Origin: DATCHW01 sp963806045
GTDB taxonomy: Bacteria; Bacteroidota; Ignavibacteria; Tepidaquicellales; Tepidaquicellaceae
NCBI GenBank assembly: GCA_963806045.1
Contig: CAWDWP010000001.1
Span: 806,001-870,000 of the forward strand
Direction: 5' to 3'
DNA length: 64,000 bases
Shown here: in pieces, positions 46,193-56,018 of the stretch
Numbering within the stretch: position 1 is the first letter of the stretch
Layout: each line of letters begins with the position of its first letter
Position numbers and translations under genes: made by a program
Notes under the pieces: generated by a model
The model's input: only the letters and a program-made list of their open reading frames with translations
The model's database searches: none
What the model was told of the DNA's origin: nothing

Positions 46193-46882
46193 ATGACTCA
46201 AAAGAAGATTTTACTTGCAATAGCAGCTCACCCTGATGACCTCGAATTTGGCTGTTCAATGATTGTAAAAAAACTGGTAAAAGAAGGTTACACTGCCTAT
46301 TATCTGATTGCAACAACAGGAGAAAACGGATGTAAAAAAAATATCAGAACAAGGAAAGAAAGAATCGAATTAAGAAAAAAGGAGCAGCTGACAGCCGCAA
46401 GAAAACTTGGAGTGAAAGAAGTTATATTCTGGAATGAAAAAGACGGATTTCTCAATTATGATGATAACCTGAGAAAGAAACTGACTTTATTAATAAAGAA
46501 ATTGAGACCTGAAATTGTTTTTTCTTTTGACCCCGCAAATACACAATTTGATAATCTGAATTTGTTTCACCGTGATCACAGGAATATTGCTCTGGCAGCA
46601 TTCGACGCATGTTTTGCCGCTAAGAATGATTATATCTATCCAAGTAAATACGGTCTTCATAAAGTAGATAAAATATTTTTCTTCGGTACTGATAAACCAA
46701 ATTTCTATCTGAACATTACGAAGGATATAGATTTCAAGCTCGATGTGCTCTCATCGCATAAATCACAGTTTACGGATTTTAAGGAGTTCACGGGATATTT
46801 TAAGGAATATATAGCAGGCGATTCAAAAAAATATAAATATTCCGAATCATTCAGAGTAATTGAAGTTATAAAAATTACTTAG
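46193..46882 (+). CDS. PIG-L/LmbE-family deacetylase
   Basis: A 229-residue metal-dependent N-deacetylase of the PIG-L family. The zinc-binding AHPDDLEFGCS motif is near residue 13, the catalytic Asp is in the same motif, and the third ligand is in NLFHRDHRNI. Other features: ATTGENGCKK and KKEQLTAARKLGVKEVIF. Family substrates include GlcNAc-linked compounds such as bacillithiol precursors and lipid-linked amino sugars; I cannot tell which. It starts 62 bp after hutI. Confidence 0.8.
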   Translation: MTQKKILLAIAAHPDDLEFGCSMIVKKLVKEGYTAYYLIATTGENGCKKNIRTRKERIELRKKEQLTAARKLGVKEVIFWNEKDGFLNYDDNLRKKLTLLIKKLRPEIVFSFDPANTQFDNLNLFHRDHRNIALAAFDACFAAKNDYIYPSKYGLHKVDKIFFFGTDKPNFYLNITKDIDFKLDVLSSHKSQFTDFKEFTGYFKEYIAGDSKKYKYSESFRVIEVIKIT

Positions 46883-46922
46883 AGGAATTCAGGAATTTCC
46901 TTGTTAAATATTACCGAAGCTA

Positions 46923-47687
46923 TTATCGGACATTCGGCAATTCAAGCGACAGGTCTTCTTTTTCGATGTCTCTCCATATTTTCATACATGGAAATTTATT
47001 TTCATATAACGCTCTTGAAATTGTGACTGAATCAATACTCCATATGTTCAGGTCTGATAGTGCTTTCAGGTCCCTGTAATCACGGATTCCACCCGCAGAT
47101 GTGATTTTAAGCTTTGTATTAAATGCGATTTCCAAAAGCCGGTTTATGTTAGGACCGCAAAGATTTCCTACCCTGGTTACATCCTGATAAATTATTCTTT
47201 GCACTCCAAGAAGTTCCATTTTTATCGCGAAATCAAGCGGAGTAATATCGGCATATTCTATCCAGCCGTCTTTTACAACTTTATTCAATTTCTCATCGAT
47301 TGCAACGGCAAGTTTTGAACTGGAAAAATCATCGATAATTCTTTTTATTAAATCCGGATTTTCAATTGCAACAGAGCCTATTACGACTCTGTATACACCA
47401 AGTTCAGTTATTACTTTTTTTGCTGTTTCATAATTATTGATACCACCACCTAATAATATTGGAGTATCAACCGATCTTGCTATCTCTTTAATGAGGTCAT
47501 AATTCCGCATTTCTCCATATTTGATGCCGTCCAGGTCAGTAATATGAATTGCTCTGAAGTTTTCTTTGCGAAACAGTTTGGCGAGTAAGACAGGTGAATC
47601 AGTGTAATACCTGCATTTTTCTCCAAGTCCCTCTAATTGACGGACACACTTTCCGTCTTTAATATCGATTATCGGTATAATGAACAT
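46923..47687 (-). CDS. hisA: HisA-like ProFAR isomerase
   Basis: A 254-residue (beta-alpha)8 barrel. The N-terminal half has IPIIDIKDGKCVRQLEGLG with the first catalytic Asp (Asp8), and the second half has VAIDEKLNKVVKDGWIEY with the matching Asp and LLGVQRIIYQDVTRVGNLCGP. HisA isomerises ProFAR in histidine synthesis; the Asp pair and the quarter-barrel phosphate sites (LGGGINNYETA, SAGGIRDYRD) are preserved. No other his gene is in the window. The sequence QDVTRVGNLCGP is less conserved than usual (often DGTLxGPN), so a different ribosyl substrate is possible. It follows the PorZ-like gene on the minus strand, with 8 bp between. Confidence 0.8.
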   Translation of the reverse strand: MFIIPIIDIKDGKCVRQLEGLGEKCRYYTDSPVLLAKLFRKENFRAIHITDLDGIKYGEMRNYDLIKEIARSVDTPILLGGGINNYETAKKVITELGVYRVVIGSVAIENPDLIKRIIDDFSSSKLAVAIDEKLNKVVKDGWIEYADITPLDFAIKMELLGVQRIIYQDVTRVGNLCGPNINRLLEIAFNTKLKITSAGGIRDYRDLKALSDLNIWSIDSVTISRALYENKFPCMKIWRDIEKEDLSLELPNVR

Positions 47688-47695
47688 TTAAAAAA

Positions 47696-49993
47696 TTACT
47701 TTCTGATAATTGCTACCTTACCTTTACCGACTTTGGATGCATCTTTATTATAAGCTACAATTATATAAATACCGCTGGAAACAAGTACACCTTTTTTATT
47801 CAATCCATTCCAGGTTGCTATTCTGCCGCCCGGTGAATCGAATTCATTTATAACTTCACCGTTGAGCGTAAGTATCTTGACTGTTGAACCTTCTACAAGT
47901 CCATCAATTTTTAAATCAACAGTTGATGGTATTAAATAAGGATTCGGCATACATTTAATCTTGTCAAAATTTTCTACCGGTTCTACAGCGTTGGTCTGAT
48001 AAACAAATAATCCTTTATCAGTTCCGAAATAAGCTTTGCCTGTTTTTCTGCTAACAGTAACTGAATTTATAAAATTGTATAGTATAGGACTATTGGACGA
48101 GTTGAATTCTTCTAATAGTGTTGAACCATCTTCCGATAAATGAAAAACTCCATTAGATTGAGTCCCAATCCATTTTTCGTTTAATATATCCGAATGGATG
48201 CATCGGCAGTTTTCCGTAAATGGTACTCTAAGATTTCCGGAAATTATACCGAGTTTGACGGGTGTCGGTTTATTAGCAGGATTTTGAATTGCAGCAAGCG
48301 GATTATTTATTATGAAAACACCATTATCACTCGAAAACCAAACTTCTCCGTTTTTTTCGATTACAACATCAGTGATTTCAGACACCGCCAGATCATTCGC
48401 AGGATAAAATCCATAAATATCATCGGAAAATATAGTATCTGTTCCATTTTCATTGAAAAAGTATAACCCTGCAGGATTTAAACATGTAATCCATTTAGTA
48501 TTATAATTATCTATCGAAATATTTGTAAATCGGGTAAATCCACCAGCTGAAATAATACCGGGGTTATCATATTTTAGAAAAACTGAATCTCCTTTATATG
48601 CGTATAATGAAGCTCCCGAAATTGACTCATAATTTATGAGCCAGATTCTGCCTCTGCTGTCAACGGCACCACTGGAAAGTGCTACAAACAGAGGGTTGTT
48701 TAAAATACCCGGCAAGTTGCTGTTTGTATGATTATAATTTATTAAATTCGAACCTGTAAGCAGTGTAGCACCCCCACCATAACCGATTCCCCAAATGGAA
48801 TTGCCATTTGGAATTACTTTTTTAAACCAGTTGGATGGACCCAGTTGTGGATAAATATCTGTGTTATAAGTGAACCAGGTAGTACCATCGTACTTATAAA
48901 ATCCTCCGTCGGATGTTCCTGCAGCAGCCCAGATATTTCCATAATCATCGTATGTGACCTGATTAAAGAATATTCTGTTTGGGCAGTTGGGAAAAACATA
49001 ATCATAACCTGACGATTTTTTAATGTAAGTGCCTTGTTCGTTTGTTCCAACAATCAGATTCTGACCGTCGGATGCAAGTGTTAGTAAATTCCCTGAAATT
49101 AAATAAGGATTAACAACAGGCAAATTATTTAAATCAGCAGAAAATATAGAACCGGAATTTGCATTGCTATTTGAAATGAAATATAAAGTATTTCCTATTG
49201 ATTTTATAGAACGTGTAAATCTTGTATTAACGTTCACGTTTGGATATGAATTCCAGTTAGATCCGTCGAAATAAACAAAACCGCCTTCCGAACCGGCAAA
49301 GAGCTTACCTCCCGCGGATTCCAATGCGAGTGTATTCACATTCATAGGTGGTGTGTTGTAAATGGTCCACGATGCCGGGTCATTAAGATTTGAATTTATT
49401 AAACTGGCATAGGCTATTCCCTGTGCCGTTCCTGCAAAAATCAAATTGTTATATATTGAAAGTATATTTACCTTTGACTTAGGAGCTAATGTTCCGAATT
49501 GGTAATAAGGAGCATCCACAAAACTGAATAAAGTAGTCGAAATCTTCTGAATGCCGTACCCTGTAGCAGCAAAAATAAAATTACCATATAGCTTGAAGTA
49601 ATTTATACTCTTGTTATTTTCGTTCGAGTTCTTAATATCATAAATATATCTCCAGGTTTCATTATAAAAATCGTAAATACAGATTGAACCATCCGATGCA
49701 CCTATCCATAACCTTTTTTGATTATCAACCTCAACAGATGTAAGGTCGTTATAAAGCAGTCCGTCGATATTCGTATATTTCCTTAAAATGGAACCATTAC
49801 TTATGTCTATTGAATATAATCCTCCCGAAGTGGCACAGAAAGCATATTTATTATCCAAGATTGCAATCGATGTCACAATTTTCATATCAGTAAACACTTC
49901 CCATCTATTAATATTTACATCATTTGGGAAAGCTCTGGCAAGTGTAGATAGGGTTAAAAAGATTAAAGCAAATTTAATGATATTTTTTAGCAT
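47696..49993 (-). CDS. PorZ-like propeller protein with T9SS-type C-terminus
   Basis: A 765-residue exported protein. After the signal peptide (residues 1-21), the N-terminal half is built of beta-propeller blades with the two-component-regulator propeller pattern (IAILDNKYAFCATSGGLYSID, NGLIFAGTAQGIA-like segments, RLWIGASDGSICIYDF, GEVWFSSDNGVF). The C-terminus (PNPYLIPSTVDLKIDGL, VKILTLNGEVI, VSSGIYIIVAYNK) is a FlgD/T9SS-type sorting domain. This two-propeller plus CTD layout is that of PorZ, a surface component that delivers A-LPS in T9SS, but paralogous cargo proteins look alike. The porX gene at 41669 is in the same window. Frame intact; leader is AT-rich. Confidence 0.6.
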   Translation of the reverse strand: MLKNIIKFALIFLTLSTLARAFPNDVNINRWEVFTDMKIVTSIAILDNKYAFCATSGGLYSIDISNGSILRKYTNIDGLLYNDLTSVEVDNQKRLWIGASDGSICIYDFYNETWRYIYDIKNSNENNKSINYFKLYGNFIFAATGYGIQKISTTLFSFVDAPYYQFGTLAPKSKVNILSIYNNLIFAGTAQGIAYASLINSNLNDPASWTIYNTPPMNVNTLALESAGGKLFAGSEGGFVYFDGSNWNSYPNVNVNTRFTRSIKSIGNTLYFISNSNANSGSIFSADLNNLPVVNPYLISGNLLTLASDGQNLIVGTNEQGTYIKKSSGYDYVFPNCPNRIFFNQVTYDDYGNIWAAAGTSDGGFYKYDGTTWFTYNTDIYPQLGPSNWFKKVIPNGNSIWGIGYGGGATLLTGSNLINYNHTNSNLPGILNNPLFVALSSGAVDSRGRIWLINYESISGASLYAYKGDSVFLKYDNPGIISAGGFTRFTNISIDNYNTKWITCLNPAGLYFFNENGTDTIFSDDIYGFYPANDLAVSEITDVVIEKNGEVWFSSDNGVFIINNPLAAIQNPANKPTPVKLGIISGNLRVPFTENCRCIHSDILNEKWIGTQSNGVFHLSEDGSTLLEEFNSSNSPILYNFINSVTVSRKTGKAYFGTDKGLFVYQTNAVEPVENFDKIKCMPNPYLIPSTVDLKIDGLVEGSTVKILTLNGEVINEFDSPGGRIATWNGLNKKGVLVSSGIYIIVAYNKDASKVGKGKVAIIRK

Positions 49994-50362
49994 TATATGT
50001 GTAATTATAAATTCAAAAATGATTGATTTTTATATTAAAGTCAATTACAATGAAATGCATTCCTGATAACTTTTCATTAAATTAATTTCTTATTAATACT
50101 TTATTTATCTTCTGTGAATTTTGTTTAATCCGGAATCAAATACAAATAATTAAACTTTAAAAAATCTCTTTAATGAAATAACTCATAACTCTTTTTCCAA
50201 TTTGATTTACTGATTTCGGCTTTTAAAACTACCCTTTTCAATTGATTTTACTTTTTAAATAAATTACTTTATAATAGCAATTTAAGAATTGATTTTAACC
50301 TCTTTAGTCTTGCTAACTAATGAGAAAACAAATAATTAGCAAAGGAGTCTGGAAATTATTTA
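49994..50362. other. 369-bp divergent intergenic region
   Basis: AT-rich space between the PorZ-like gene (left) and the GT2 gene (right). I see only a ribosome-like AAAGGAG at 50340-50346, about 17 bp from the GT2 start, and no clear promoter, repeat or hairpin. Confidence 0.4.
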
Positions 50363-51514
50363 ATGGCAGAAAATGGTTCAATAATAGATGAAATTAATGA
50401 CATGGTTAAGAAAACCGAAGATTCTCTTAATAAAAACGAGAAAACAGAAAACGGGAATAAGAACGTAGAAAAATCTACGAAACCTAAAAAATTCAAAAAA
50501 CGGGTTTTTAGTTATCGTCAGAATTATGATAAAAACCAGGTTGTTTCCGCAAACCCTGAGACTAAAAAAGTAGTTCATACCAATCAGATGATTAGTATTG
50601 TTATACCCGTATTTAACGAAGAAGAATCACTCATGGAATTATCTTTGTCTATAAAAAGGGTATTCGATGTTATGAGATGCAATTACGAAGTTATTTTAAT
50701 CGACGATGGAAGTACTGATAAATCGTTTGAAAAAATAAAAGAGATTCATAATAAGAATAGCAGATATCATTACATCAAATTCCGTGGTAACCGCGGAAAA
50801 TCAGCTGCATTATCTGCAGGTTTTAAAGCAGCAAAAGGAGATATTATAATTACAATGGATTCTGACCTTCAGGATGACCCGAAGGAAATTCCTGAACTCG
50901 TTAGAATTATCAATTCAGGTTATGACCTTGTATCAGGATGGAAAAAAATTCGCTACGATCCGTTTATTAAAAGACATACTTCGAAAATTTTTAATTATTT
51001 CACATCTAAAGTAGCCGGTATAAGGCTTCACGATTTCAATTGTGGATTGAAAGCGTATCGTAAAGAAGTTATTAAATCAGTTAAGATTTATGGAGAACTT
51101 CACAGATACATTCCTGCGCTTGCAAATCTTGCAGGTTTCAAAGTAACTGAAAAAGTGGTAAAGCATCAGCCGCGGAAATATGGTGCCACTAAGTTCGGTG
51201 CAAACAGGTTCTTTAACGGATTTTTTGATTTATTAACAGTGGTGTTCACCACAAAATTTATTAAAAAGCCTCTGCATCTTTTTGGAATGCTGGGAATTAT
51301 TTCATCAATGTTAGGCTTTATCATTACAATAGCGCTGTTTATTGTAAAAACTTTCTTCACATATATTCCATTAAGCAGTACCCCTGTTTTTTACGTCGGG
51401 ATTCTGCTGATTATAGTTGGTGTTCAATTTTTTGCAACCGGACTTCTCGCTGAAATGATTACCCGCTCCTCTCCCCAGGAAGAAGATGATTTATTTGTAG
51501 AAAAAACTTTGTAG
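50363..51514 (+). CDS. membrane-linked family 2 glycosyltransferase
   Basis: A 383-residue GT-A enzyme. Residues 1-70 are a charged, Lys/Asn-rich extension without clear homology. The GT2 domain (about 75-290) has ISIVIPVFNEEESL, the nucleotide-sugar site ILIDDGSTDKSFEKI, and the DxD-type DSDLQDD near residue 170, plus QPRKYGATKFGANRFFNGF typical of dolichyl-phosphate-mannose synthase-like (DPMS) bacterial enzymes. Two helices near residues 310-330 and 340-365 anchor it in the membrane. It may charge a polyprenyl-phosphate with sugar. It begins a rightward gene run that continues through lpxA. Confidence 0.8.
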   Translation: MAENGSIIDEINDMVKKTEDSLNKNEKTENGNKNVEKSTKPKKFKKRVFSYRQNYDKNQVVSANPETKKVVHTNQMISIVIPVFNEEESLMELSLSIKRVFDVMRCNYEVILIDDGSTDKSFEKIKEIHNKNSRYHYIKFRGNRGKSAALSAGFKAAKGDIIITMDSDLQDDPKEIPELVRIINSGYDLVSGWKKIRYDPFIKRHTSKIFNYFTSKVAGIRLHDFNCGLKAYRKEVIKSVKIYGELHRYIPALANLAGFKVTEKVVKHQPRKYGATKFGANRFFNGFFDLLTVVFTTKFIKKPLHLFGMLGIISSMLGFIITIALFIVKTFFTYIPLSSTPVFYVGILLIIVGVQFFATGLLAEMITRSSPQEEDDLFVEKTL

Positions 51515-51520
51515 AATTTA

Positions 51521-52294
51521 ATGAATTCAGTCAGCAGTAAAGCAACAATTGGCAGTAATGTAAAAATCGGAGAGTTTTCTGTCATTCGTGATGATGTTGT
51601 AATTGGAAATAATGTTGAGATATTATCAAGTGTATTGATTGATGATGGTGCAAGAATCTCAGATAATGTAAAAATCTGTCACGGTTCCGCAGTTTCAGTC
51701 CTGCCTCAGGATTTAAAATTCAAAGGTGAAAAGACTTTTTTTGAAATCGGTGAAGGAACAACGATTAGGGAATTTGTTACTCTTAATCGTGGAACAAAAT
51801 TTAGTTACAAATCATCAGTGGGCAAAAACTGCTTTCTGATGGCTTATGTACACGTTGCTCATGATTGCAGGGTTGGTGATAATGTTGTCCTTGCTAATGC
51901 GGTTAATATGGGCGGACATGTTGAAATTGAAGATTGGGTTATTGTGGGCGGTATGGTTGCTGTTCACCAGTTTGTGAAAATCGGTCAGCATTCGATGATA
52001 GGTGGAGGTTTCAAGGTTGTAAAAGATGTTCCACCATACATAATTGCCGGGAATATGCCTCTCAGATTTGAAGGTGTAAATAAAATAGGATTACAGCGCA
52101 GGGGATTTACATCTGAGCAGATTGCCAAAATTAATGAAGTATATAATATTATTTACAAATCCAAATATAATGTGAGTGATGCTGTGAAAAAAGTTAAGGA
52201 TGATATACAACATGATGAATATGTAAAAACTATTCTCGATTTCATTGAAAATAGTAAAAGGGGAATAATCAGGGGTCAGTTTATCGGTCAATAA
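51521..52294 (+). CDS. lpxA: acyl-ACP--UDP-GlcNAc O-acyltransferase LpxA
   Basis: A 257-residue left-handed beta-helix enzyme that performs the first committed step of lipid A synthesis. Hexapeptide repeats start at residue 3 (ATIGSNVKIGEF), and the catalytic His is in HVAHDCRVGDN (residues about 113-123). The N-terminal SSKATIG and the C-terminal helical part (GFTSEQIAKINEVYNII) match LpxA rather than LpxD. It starts 6 bp after the GT2 stop. With kdsD, lptC and the OstA-like gene it gives most of an early LPS pathway in this window. Confidence 0.9.
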   Translation: MNSVSSKATIGSNVKIGEFSVIRDDVVIGNNVEILSSVLIDDGARISDNVKICHGSAVSVLPQDLKFKGEKTFFEIGEGTTIREFVTLNRGTKFSYKSSVGKNCFLMAYVHVAHDCRVGDNVVLANAVNMGGHVEIEDWVIVGGMVAVHQFVKIGQHSMIGGGFKVVKDVPPYIIAGNMPLRFEGVNKIGLQRRGFTSEQIAKINEVYNIIYKSKYNVSDAVKKVKDDIQHDEYVKTILDFIENSKRGIIRGQFIGQ

Positions 52295-52348
52295 ACTTCT
52301 CCTTGAAACTGGTGCTTCCGGATTTTCCCGCCTAAAAAAATAGAAAAT

Positions 52349-52885
52349 ATGCCGCAAAAGAAAAATTACGAAATAAAGACAATTATCGATAATTACTCAG
52401 CGACAAAAAATATAGTTTTAAAACTTTCCGGGAAAAATAAAATTATCAGGAAAAAAGAAATTCAGAAAGATATTTATTACCGCATTCCACAAGGCAGATT
52501 GAAGCTCAGAATCATAAATAATAAATCCGGAACTCTGATTTTATATAACAGAAAAGAATCTAAAAAACTCAGGGTATCAAATTACATTCTTACGAATACA
52601 AAAGATTTTAGTAACCTTCATTTAACACTTTCGAAATTGTTTCCCGTACTTGTAATAGTAGAAAAGGTTCGTGAAATATTCCTTCTGGAAAATATACGAA
52701 TACACCTTGATAAAGTAAATAATCTTGGCGAATTTCTTGAGTTCGAAGTAGTTTTTAATTCATTTGATAAAGCAAAAAAACAGATGATGTTTCTAATTGA
52801 TTATTTTGAACTCAACAAAAGAAAATTTATTAACAAGTCATATTCGGATTTATTGTTATTGAAATCTAAACTAAAGAAAAAATAA
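52349..52885 (+). CDS. CYTH-domain protein (class IV adenylyl cyclase/thiamine-triphosphatase fold)
   Basis: A 178-residue protein of the CYTH superfamily. The opening YEIKTII stands for the family ExExK motif in a weakened form (Glu, Ile, Lys), followed by DIYYRIPQGRLKLRII with basic triphosphate-binding residues, IHLDKVNNLGEFLEFEVVF with the second acidic pair, and the ending SYSDLLL. Members hydrolyse or cyclise triphosphates, for example ATP to cAMP (CyaB) or ThTP. The relaxed first motif makes the substrate uncertain. It lies between lpxA and panB, with 1 bp separating it from the panB start. Confidence 0.65.
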   Translation: MPQKKNYEIKTIIDNYSATKNIVLKLSGKNKIIRKKEIQKDIYYRIPQGRLKLRIINNKSGTLILYNRKESKKLRVSNYILTNTKDFSNLHLTLSKLFPVLVIVEKVREIFLLENIRIHLDKVNNLGEFLEFEVVFNSFDKAKKQMMFLIDYFELNKRKFINKSYSDLLLLKSKLKKK

Positions 52886-52886
52886 A

Positions 52887-53711
52887 ATGGCTACTTCATC
52901 GTACACACAGGATTTAATGAATATAACCACTAAGGTATTATATGCGTTAAAACAAAAAGGTGAGAAGATAGCAATGCTCACTGCATATGACTATATAACT
53001 GCAAAGTTCTGCGACCAGGCGGGGATTGAAGTTATATTGGTAGGGGATTCCCTCAGTAATGTAATTCAGGGAAATGAAACTACATTGCCTGTTACTCTTG
53101 AAGAAATGATTTATCACACAAAGATGGTAAGGCGTGGTGTAAAAAAAGCTATGGTAGTTGCAGATATGACATTTATGAGCTATCAGGTCGGACTGAATGA
53201 TGCAATCATGAATTGCGGCCGGGTTATGAAGGAAACAGGCTGCGATGCTGTCAAAATGGAAGGTGGAAGTTATATTGCCGAAATAGTTTCTAAACTGGTT
53301 GAGATTGGAATACCGGTGATGGGGCATCTCGGACTTACGCCTCAGTCTATTAATAAATTCGGAAGTTATAAAACTCGTGGAATAGACCAGGAGGAAGCCG
53401 GACAAATTTTCAGCGATGCTATCAATCTTGAAAAAGCAGGATGTTTTTCTATAGTACTCGAGAAAATTCCGGCAGCACTCGGCTCAAAAGTTTCAAAAGC
53501 TTTGAAAATTCCGACTATAGGAATCGGTGCCGGACCTGAATGTGATGGTCAGGTTCTTGTTATGCACGATATGCTCGGAATGATTGAAGAATTCAAACCG
53601 AGATTCGTCAGAAGATATATGAATCTCGCACAGGATATGAAGGATGCCTTCAAAAGATACATCAAAGATATAAAAAGCGGCAGTTTTCCTTCAGACTCCG
53701 AAAGTTACTGA
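52887..53711 (+). CDS. panB: 3-methyl-2-oxobutanoate hydroxymethyltransferase PanB
   Basis: A 274-residue enzyme that adds the hydroxymethyl group from methylene-THF to ketoisovalerate, first step of pantothenate. Features: IAMLTAYDYITAKFCDQAGI, VGDSLSNVIQGNETTLPV (Mg2+ site), VADMTFMSYQ, VKMEGGSYIAEIV, MGHLGLTPQSINKFG and IGIGAGPECDGQVLVMHDMLG. Complete. It is separated from panC and panD by about 16 kb. It starts 1 bp after the CYTH gene. Confidence 0.95.
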   Translation: MATSSYTQDLMNITTKVLYALKQKGEKIAMLTAYDYITAKFCDQAGIEVILVGDSLSNVIQGNETTLPVTLEEMIYHTKMVRRGVKKAMVVADMTFMSYQVGLNDAIMNCGRVMKETGCDAVKMEGGSYIAEIVSKLVEIGIPVMGHLGLTPQSINKFGSYKTRGIDQEEAGQIFSDAINLEKAGCFSIVLEKIPAALGSKVSKALKIPTIGIGAGPECDGQVLVMHDMLGMIEEFKPRFVRRYMNLAQDMKDAFKRYIKDIKSGSFPSDSESY

Positions 53712-53750
53712 TAATAGATTTCAGTTTTATAATTCAATTATTTTAAAAGA

Positions 53751-54756
53751 ATGAGAGACTATTTTTTAAGAGTGAGGAATATCATAGATAAATACGATAA
53801 TTTCGTAATAACTACACACTTACTTCCGGATGGTGATGCTATCGGAAGCGTACTCGCATTGTCAGAATATATTCGAAATAAAGGAAAGAAAACATTTGTG
53901 ATTAATTATTCTCCGACTCCGGATTATCTGGAATTTCTTGATTCGAAAAAAGAAATCCGAATCTTTAAAAATAATAAAGAACCGTATATTCCGCTGATTG
54001 AGAATACCGACGTTATTTTTCTCGTCGATACAAATGAGTTTTCACGTACAAGATTCATGGAACCTTATTTAAAAAAATCAAAGGCAATAAAAGTTTGCAT
54101 AGACCATCATACAGATTTGAATACAAAAGATTTTGATGCTTATTTATCAAATGTTGAATATCCCGCAACATCTCAGATATTGTATGATTTCTTTTTTGAT
54201 GATAATCCGGATTACGATTAATAAATTTATCGCAGAAAATCTTTATGCCGGTATTATGACCGACACAGGTTCATTCCGGTATCCGAGAACCGATGAAAGG
54301 ACTTTCTTAATTGCTGCTGACCTTGTAAGAAGGGGAGCAGACCCGGTTTATATATTCGACATTATTTATAGCAATTCTCCTAAGTCTAAAATTCTTCTGC
54401 TGGCAAGATTTATTGATAGCTTCAAGTTTTTCTATGATGATAAACTGTTAATCGGTTTTGTCACTCAAAAAGATTTTAAAGATTTCGGGTTACACGTTCA
54501 GGATGTTGAAGGGTTTTCATCTTTTGTAATGACGATTCAAAAAGTTGTAATAGGAATAGTCCTTGTTGAACTCCCGGATTGCGTAAAGGTGTCGCTCAGA
54601 TCAAAAGGCGATATCCCGATTAATGAACTTGCCAGACTAATCGGCGGCGGAGGTCACAAGAATGCAGCAGGTGCAACGGTTCTGAAAATGGATATGAAAG
54701 AAACAGAAAATTTTATAGTAAATAATGTAAAAGATTTTTTAATTCCAAAAAATTGA
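53751..54756 (+). CDS. nrnA: DHH-family phosphoesterase NrnA-like (frame-disrupted)
   Basis: About 335 residues after a one-base correction near 54217 (FFDDNPDY to INKFIAENLY). The first part has the DHH catalytic features FVITTHLLPDGDAIGSVLAL, DVIFLVDTNEFSR and VCIDHHTDLNTK. The second has IMTDTGSFRYPRTDERTF and the DHHA1 glycine motif LIGGGGHKNAAGATV. NrnA hydrolyses nanoRNA and 3'-phosphoadenosine phosphate; related DHH proteins cleave c-di-AMP linear products, so the exact substrate is inferred. The gene follows panB by 39 bp and abuts namZ (TGA at 54754-54756). The disruption is the only clear one in the right half of the window. Confidence 0.88.
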
Positions 54757-54758
54757 AA

Positions 54759-56003
54759 ATGTTTTTTAAAATATTTTTAATTATTATACTTTCTGAACTA
54801 TTTGCCTATCATTCCAATACAAATTCAAATTCACTAATTGGCTCAGGACCGAAATTCAGGCTTGGTAATGAAGTCATACTTAATGAAAAATTTACGCTAA
54901 TAGAAAATAAAAATATAGGGCTGATAACAAACAACAGCGGAGTCCTGTCAGATGGTGTTCCTTTCGTTGATGCTCTCTCAAAAAAAGAAAATGTAAAGGT
55001 TAAAAAAATATTTTCACCTGAACACGGTTTTAGGGGAAATGACGAGTCCGGAGATTACATTGATGAGCTGACAGGAATACCTGTTATAACTCTTTACGGC
55101 TCAAAAAGAAAACCTTCTGCTGGCGAATTAAAAGATATTGATATATTGATTTATGATATTCAGGATGTCGGAGCAAGATTTTATACATATATCAGTACGA
55201 TGTATTATTGTATGGAATCTGCTTATGAAAACAATAAAAAAATTATAATATGCGACAAACCTTCAGTACCTTATCTTGATTATGTTGATGGCTTTCTGCT
55301 TGATAATAATTTTAAATCATTTGTCGGTTCATTAAATATTCCCGTAGCATACGGAATGACCTGCGGTGAGTTAGCAAAATATATAAATGATGAATATTTT
55401 AATGGACAGTGTAGTCTTGAAGTTTGTGAAATGAAAGATTATTACCGAGCTTCCGATTATCAAAATTTGTCCCTTAACTGGGTAAAACCTTCTCCAAGTA
55501 TGTATTTTCCAACAACTGCTGTTATGTACAGCGGAACTTGTTTACTCGAAGGAACAAATTTTTCAGAAGGCAGGGGAAGCGATATGCCTTTTGAATATGT
55601 GGGTGCACCTTATTGCAATTCTGATTTACTTAAGAGTGAACTTGATACTTACAATTTCGACGGTGTTGAGTTTATAAAAATTTCATTCATGCCGGTTAGT
55701 ATCTCCAGTAATTCTAACCCTCCGAAATATATTGGTGAAGAATGCAGCGGAATATACATAAAAGTAACTGATAAAAAATTAGTTCAACCTTTTAAAATCG
55801 GAGTAGCTTTACTGATATCACTTAAAAAATTATTCCCCGGATTTAAATGGAGAAATGATAATTTCATCGATAAGTTAGCCGGAACTGATAAACTAAGAAA
55901 AATGATTGACTCAGGAAAATCATATGATGAAATAATAAATTCATATCAATCCGATTTAAATAATTTTAAACAAAAAAGAGAAAAATATTTAATTTATAAT
56001 TAA
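54759..56003 (+). CDS. namZ: NamZ-like exo-N-acetylmuramidase (DUF1343)
   Basis: About 414 residues with a signal peptide and the full DUF1343 signature: NIGLITNNSGVLSDGV, KIFSPEHGFRGNDESG, PVITLYGSKRKPS, IDILIYDIQDVGARFYTYI, MYYCMES and VPYLDYVDGFLLD, then FPTTAVMYSGTCLLEGTNFSEGRG split over two segments. NamZ removes N-acetylmuramic acid from peptidoglycan fragments, so the gene belongs to cell-wall recovery. A TTG at 54753 in the same frame would overlap the nrnA stop; I prefer the ATG 6 bp later. Both are compatible with co-translation. Confidence 0.85.
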   Translation: MFFKIFLIIILSELFAYHSNTNSNSLIGSGPKFRLGNEVILNEKFTLIENKNIGLITNNSGVLSDGVPFVDALSKKENVKVKKIFSPEHGFRGNDESGDYIDELTGIPVITLYGSKRKPSAGELKDIDILIYDIQDVGARFYTYISTMYYCMESAYENNKKIIICDKPSVPYLDYVDGFLLDNNFKSFVGSLNIPVAYGMTCGELAKYINDEYFNGQCSLEVCEMKDYYRASDYQNLSLNWVKPSPSMYFPTTAVMYSGTCLLEGTNFSEGRGSDMPFEYVGAPYCNSDLLKSELDTYNFDGVEFIKISFMPVSISSNSNPPKYIGEECSGIYIKVTDKKLVQPFKIGVALLISLKKLFPGFKWRNDNFIDKLAGTDKLRKMIDSGKSYDEIINSYQSDLNNFKQKREKYLIYN

Positions 56004-56018
56004 TTAAAAAATAACCTT

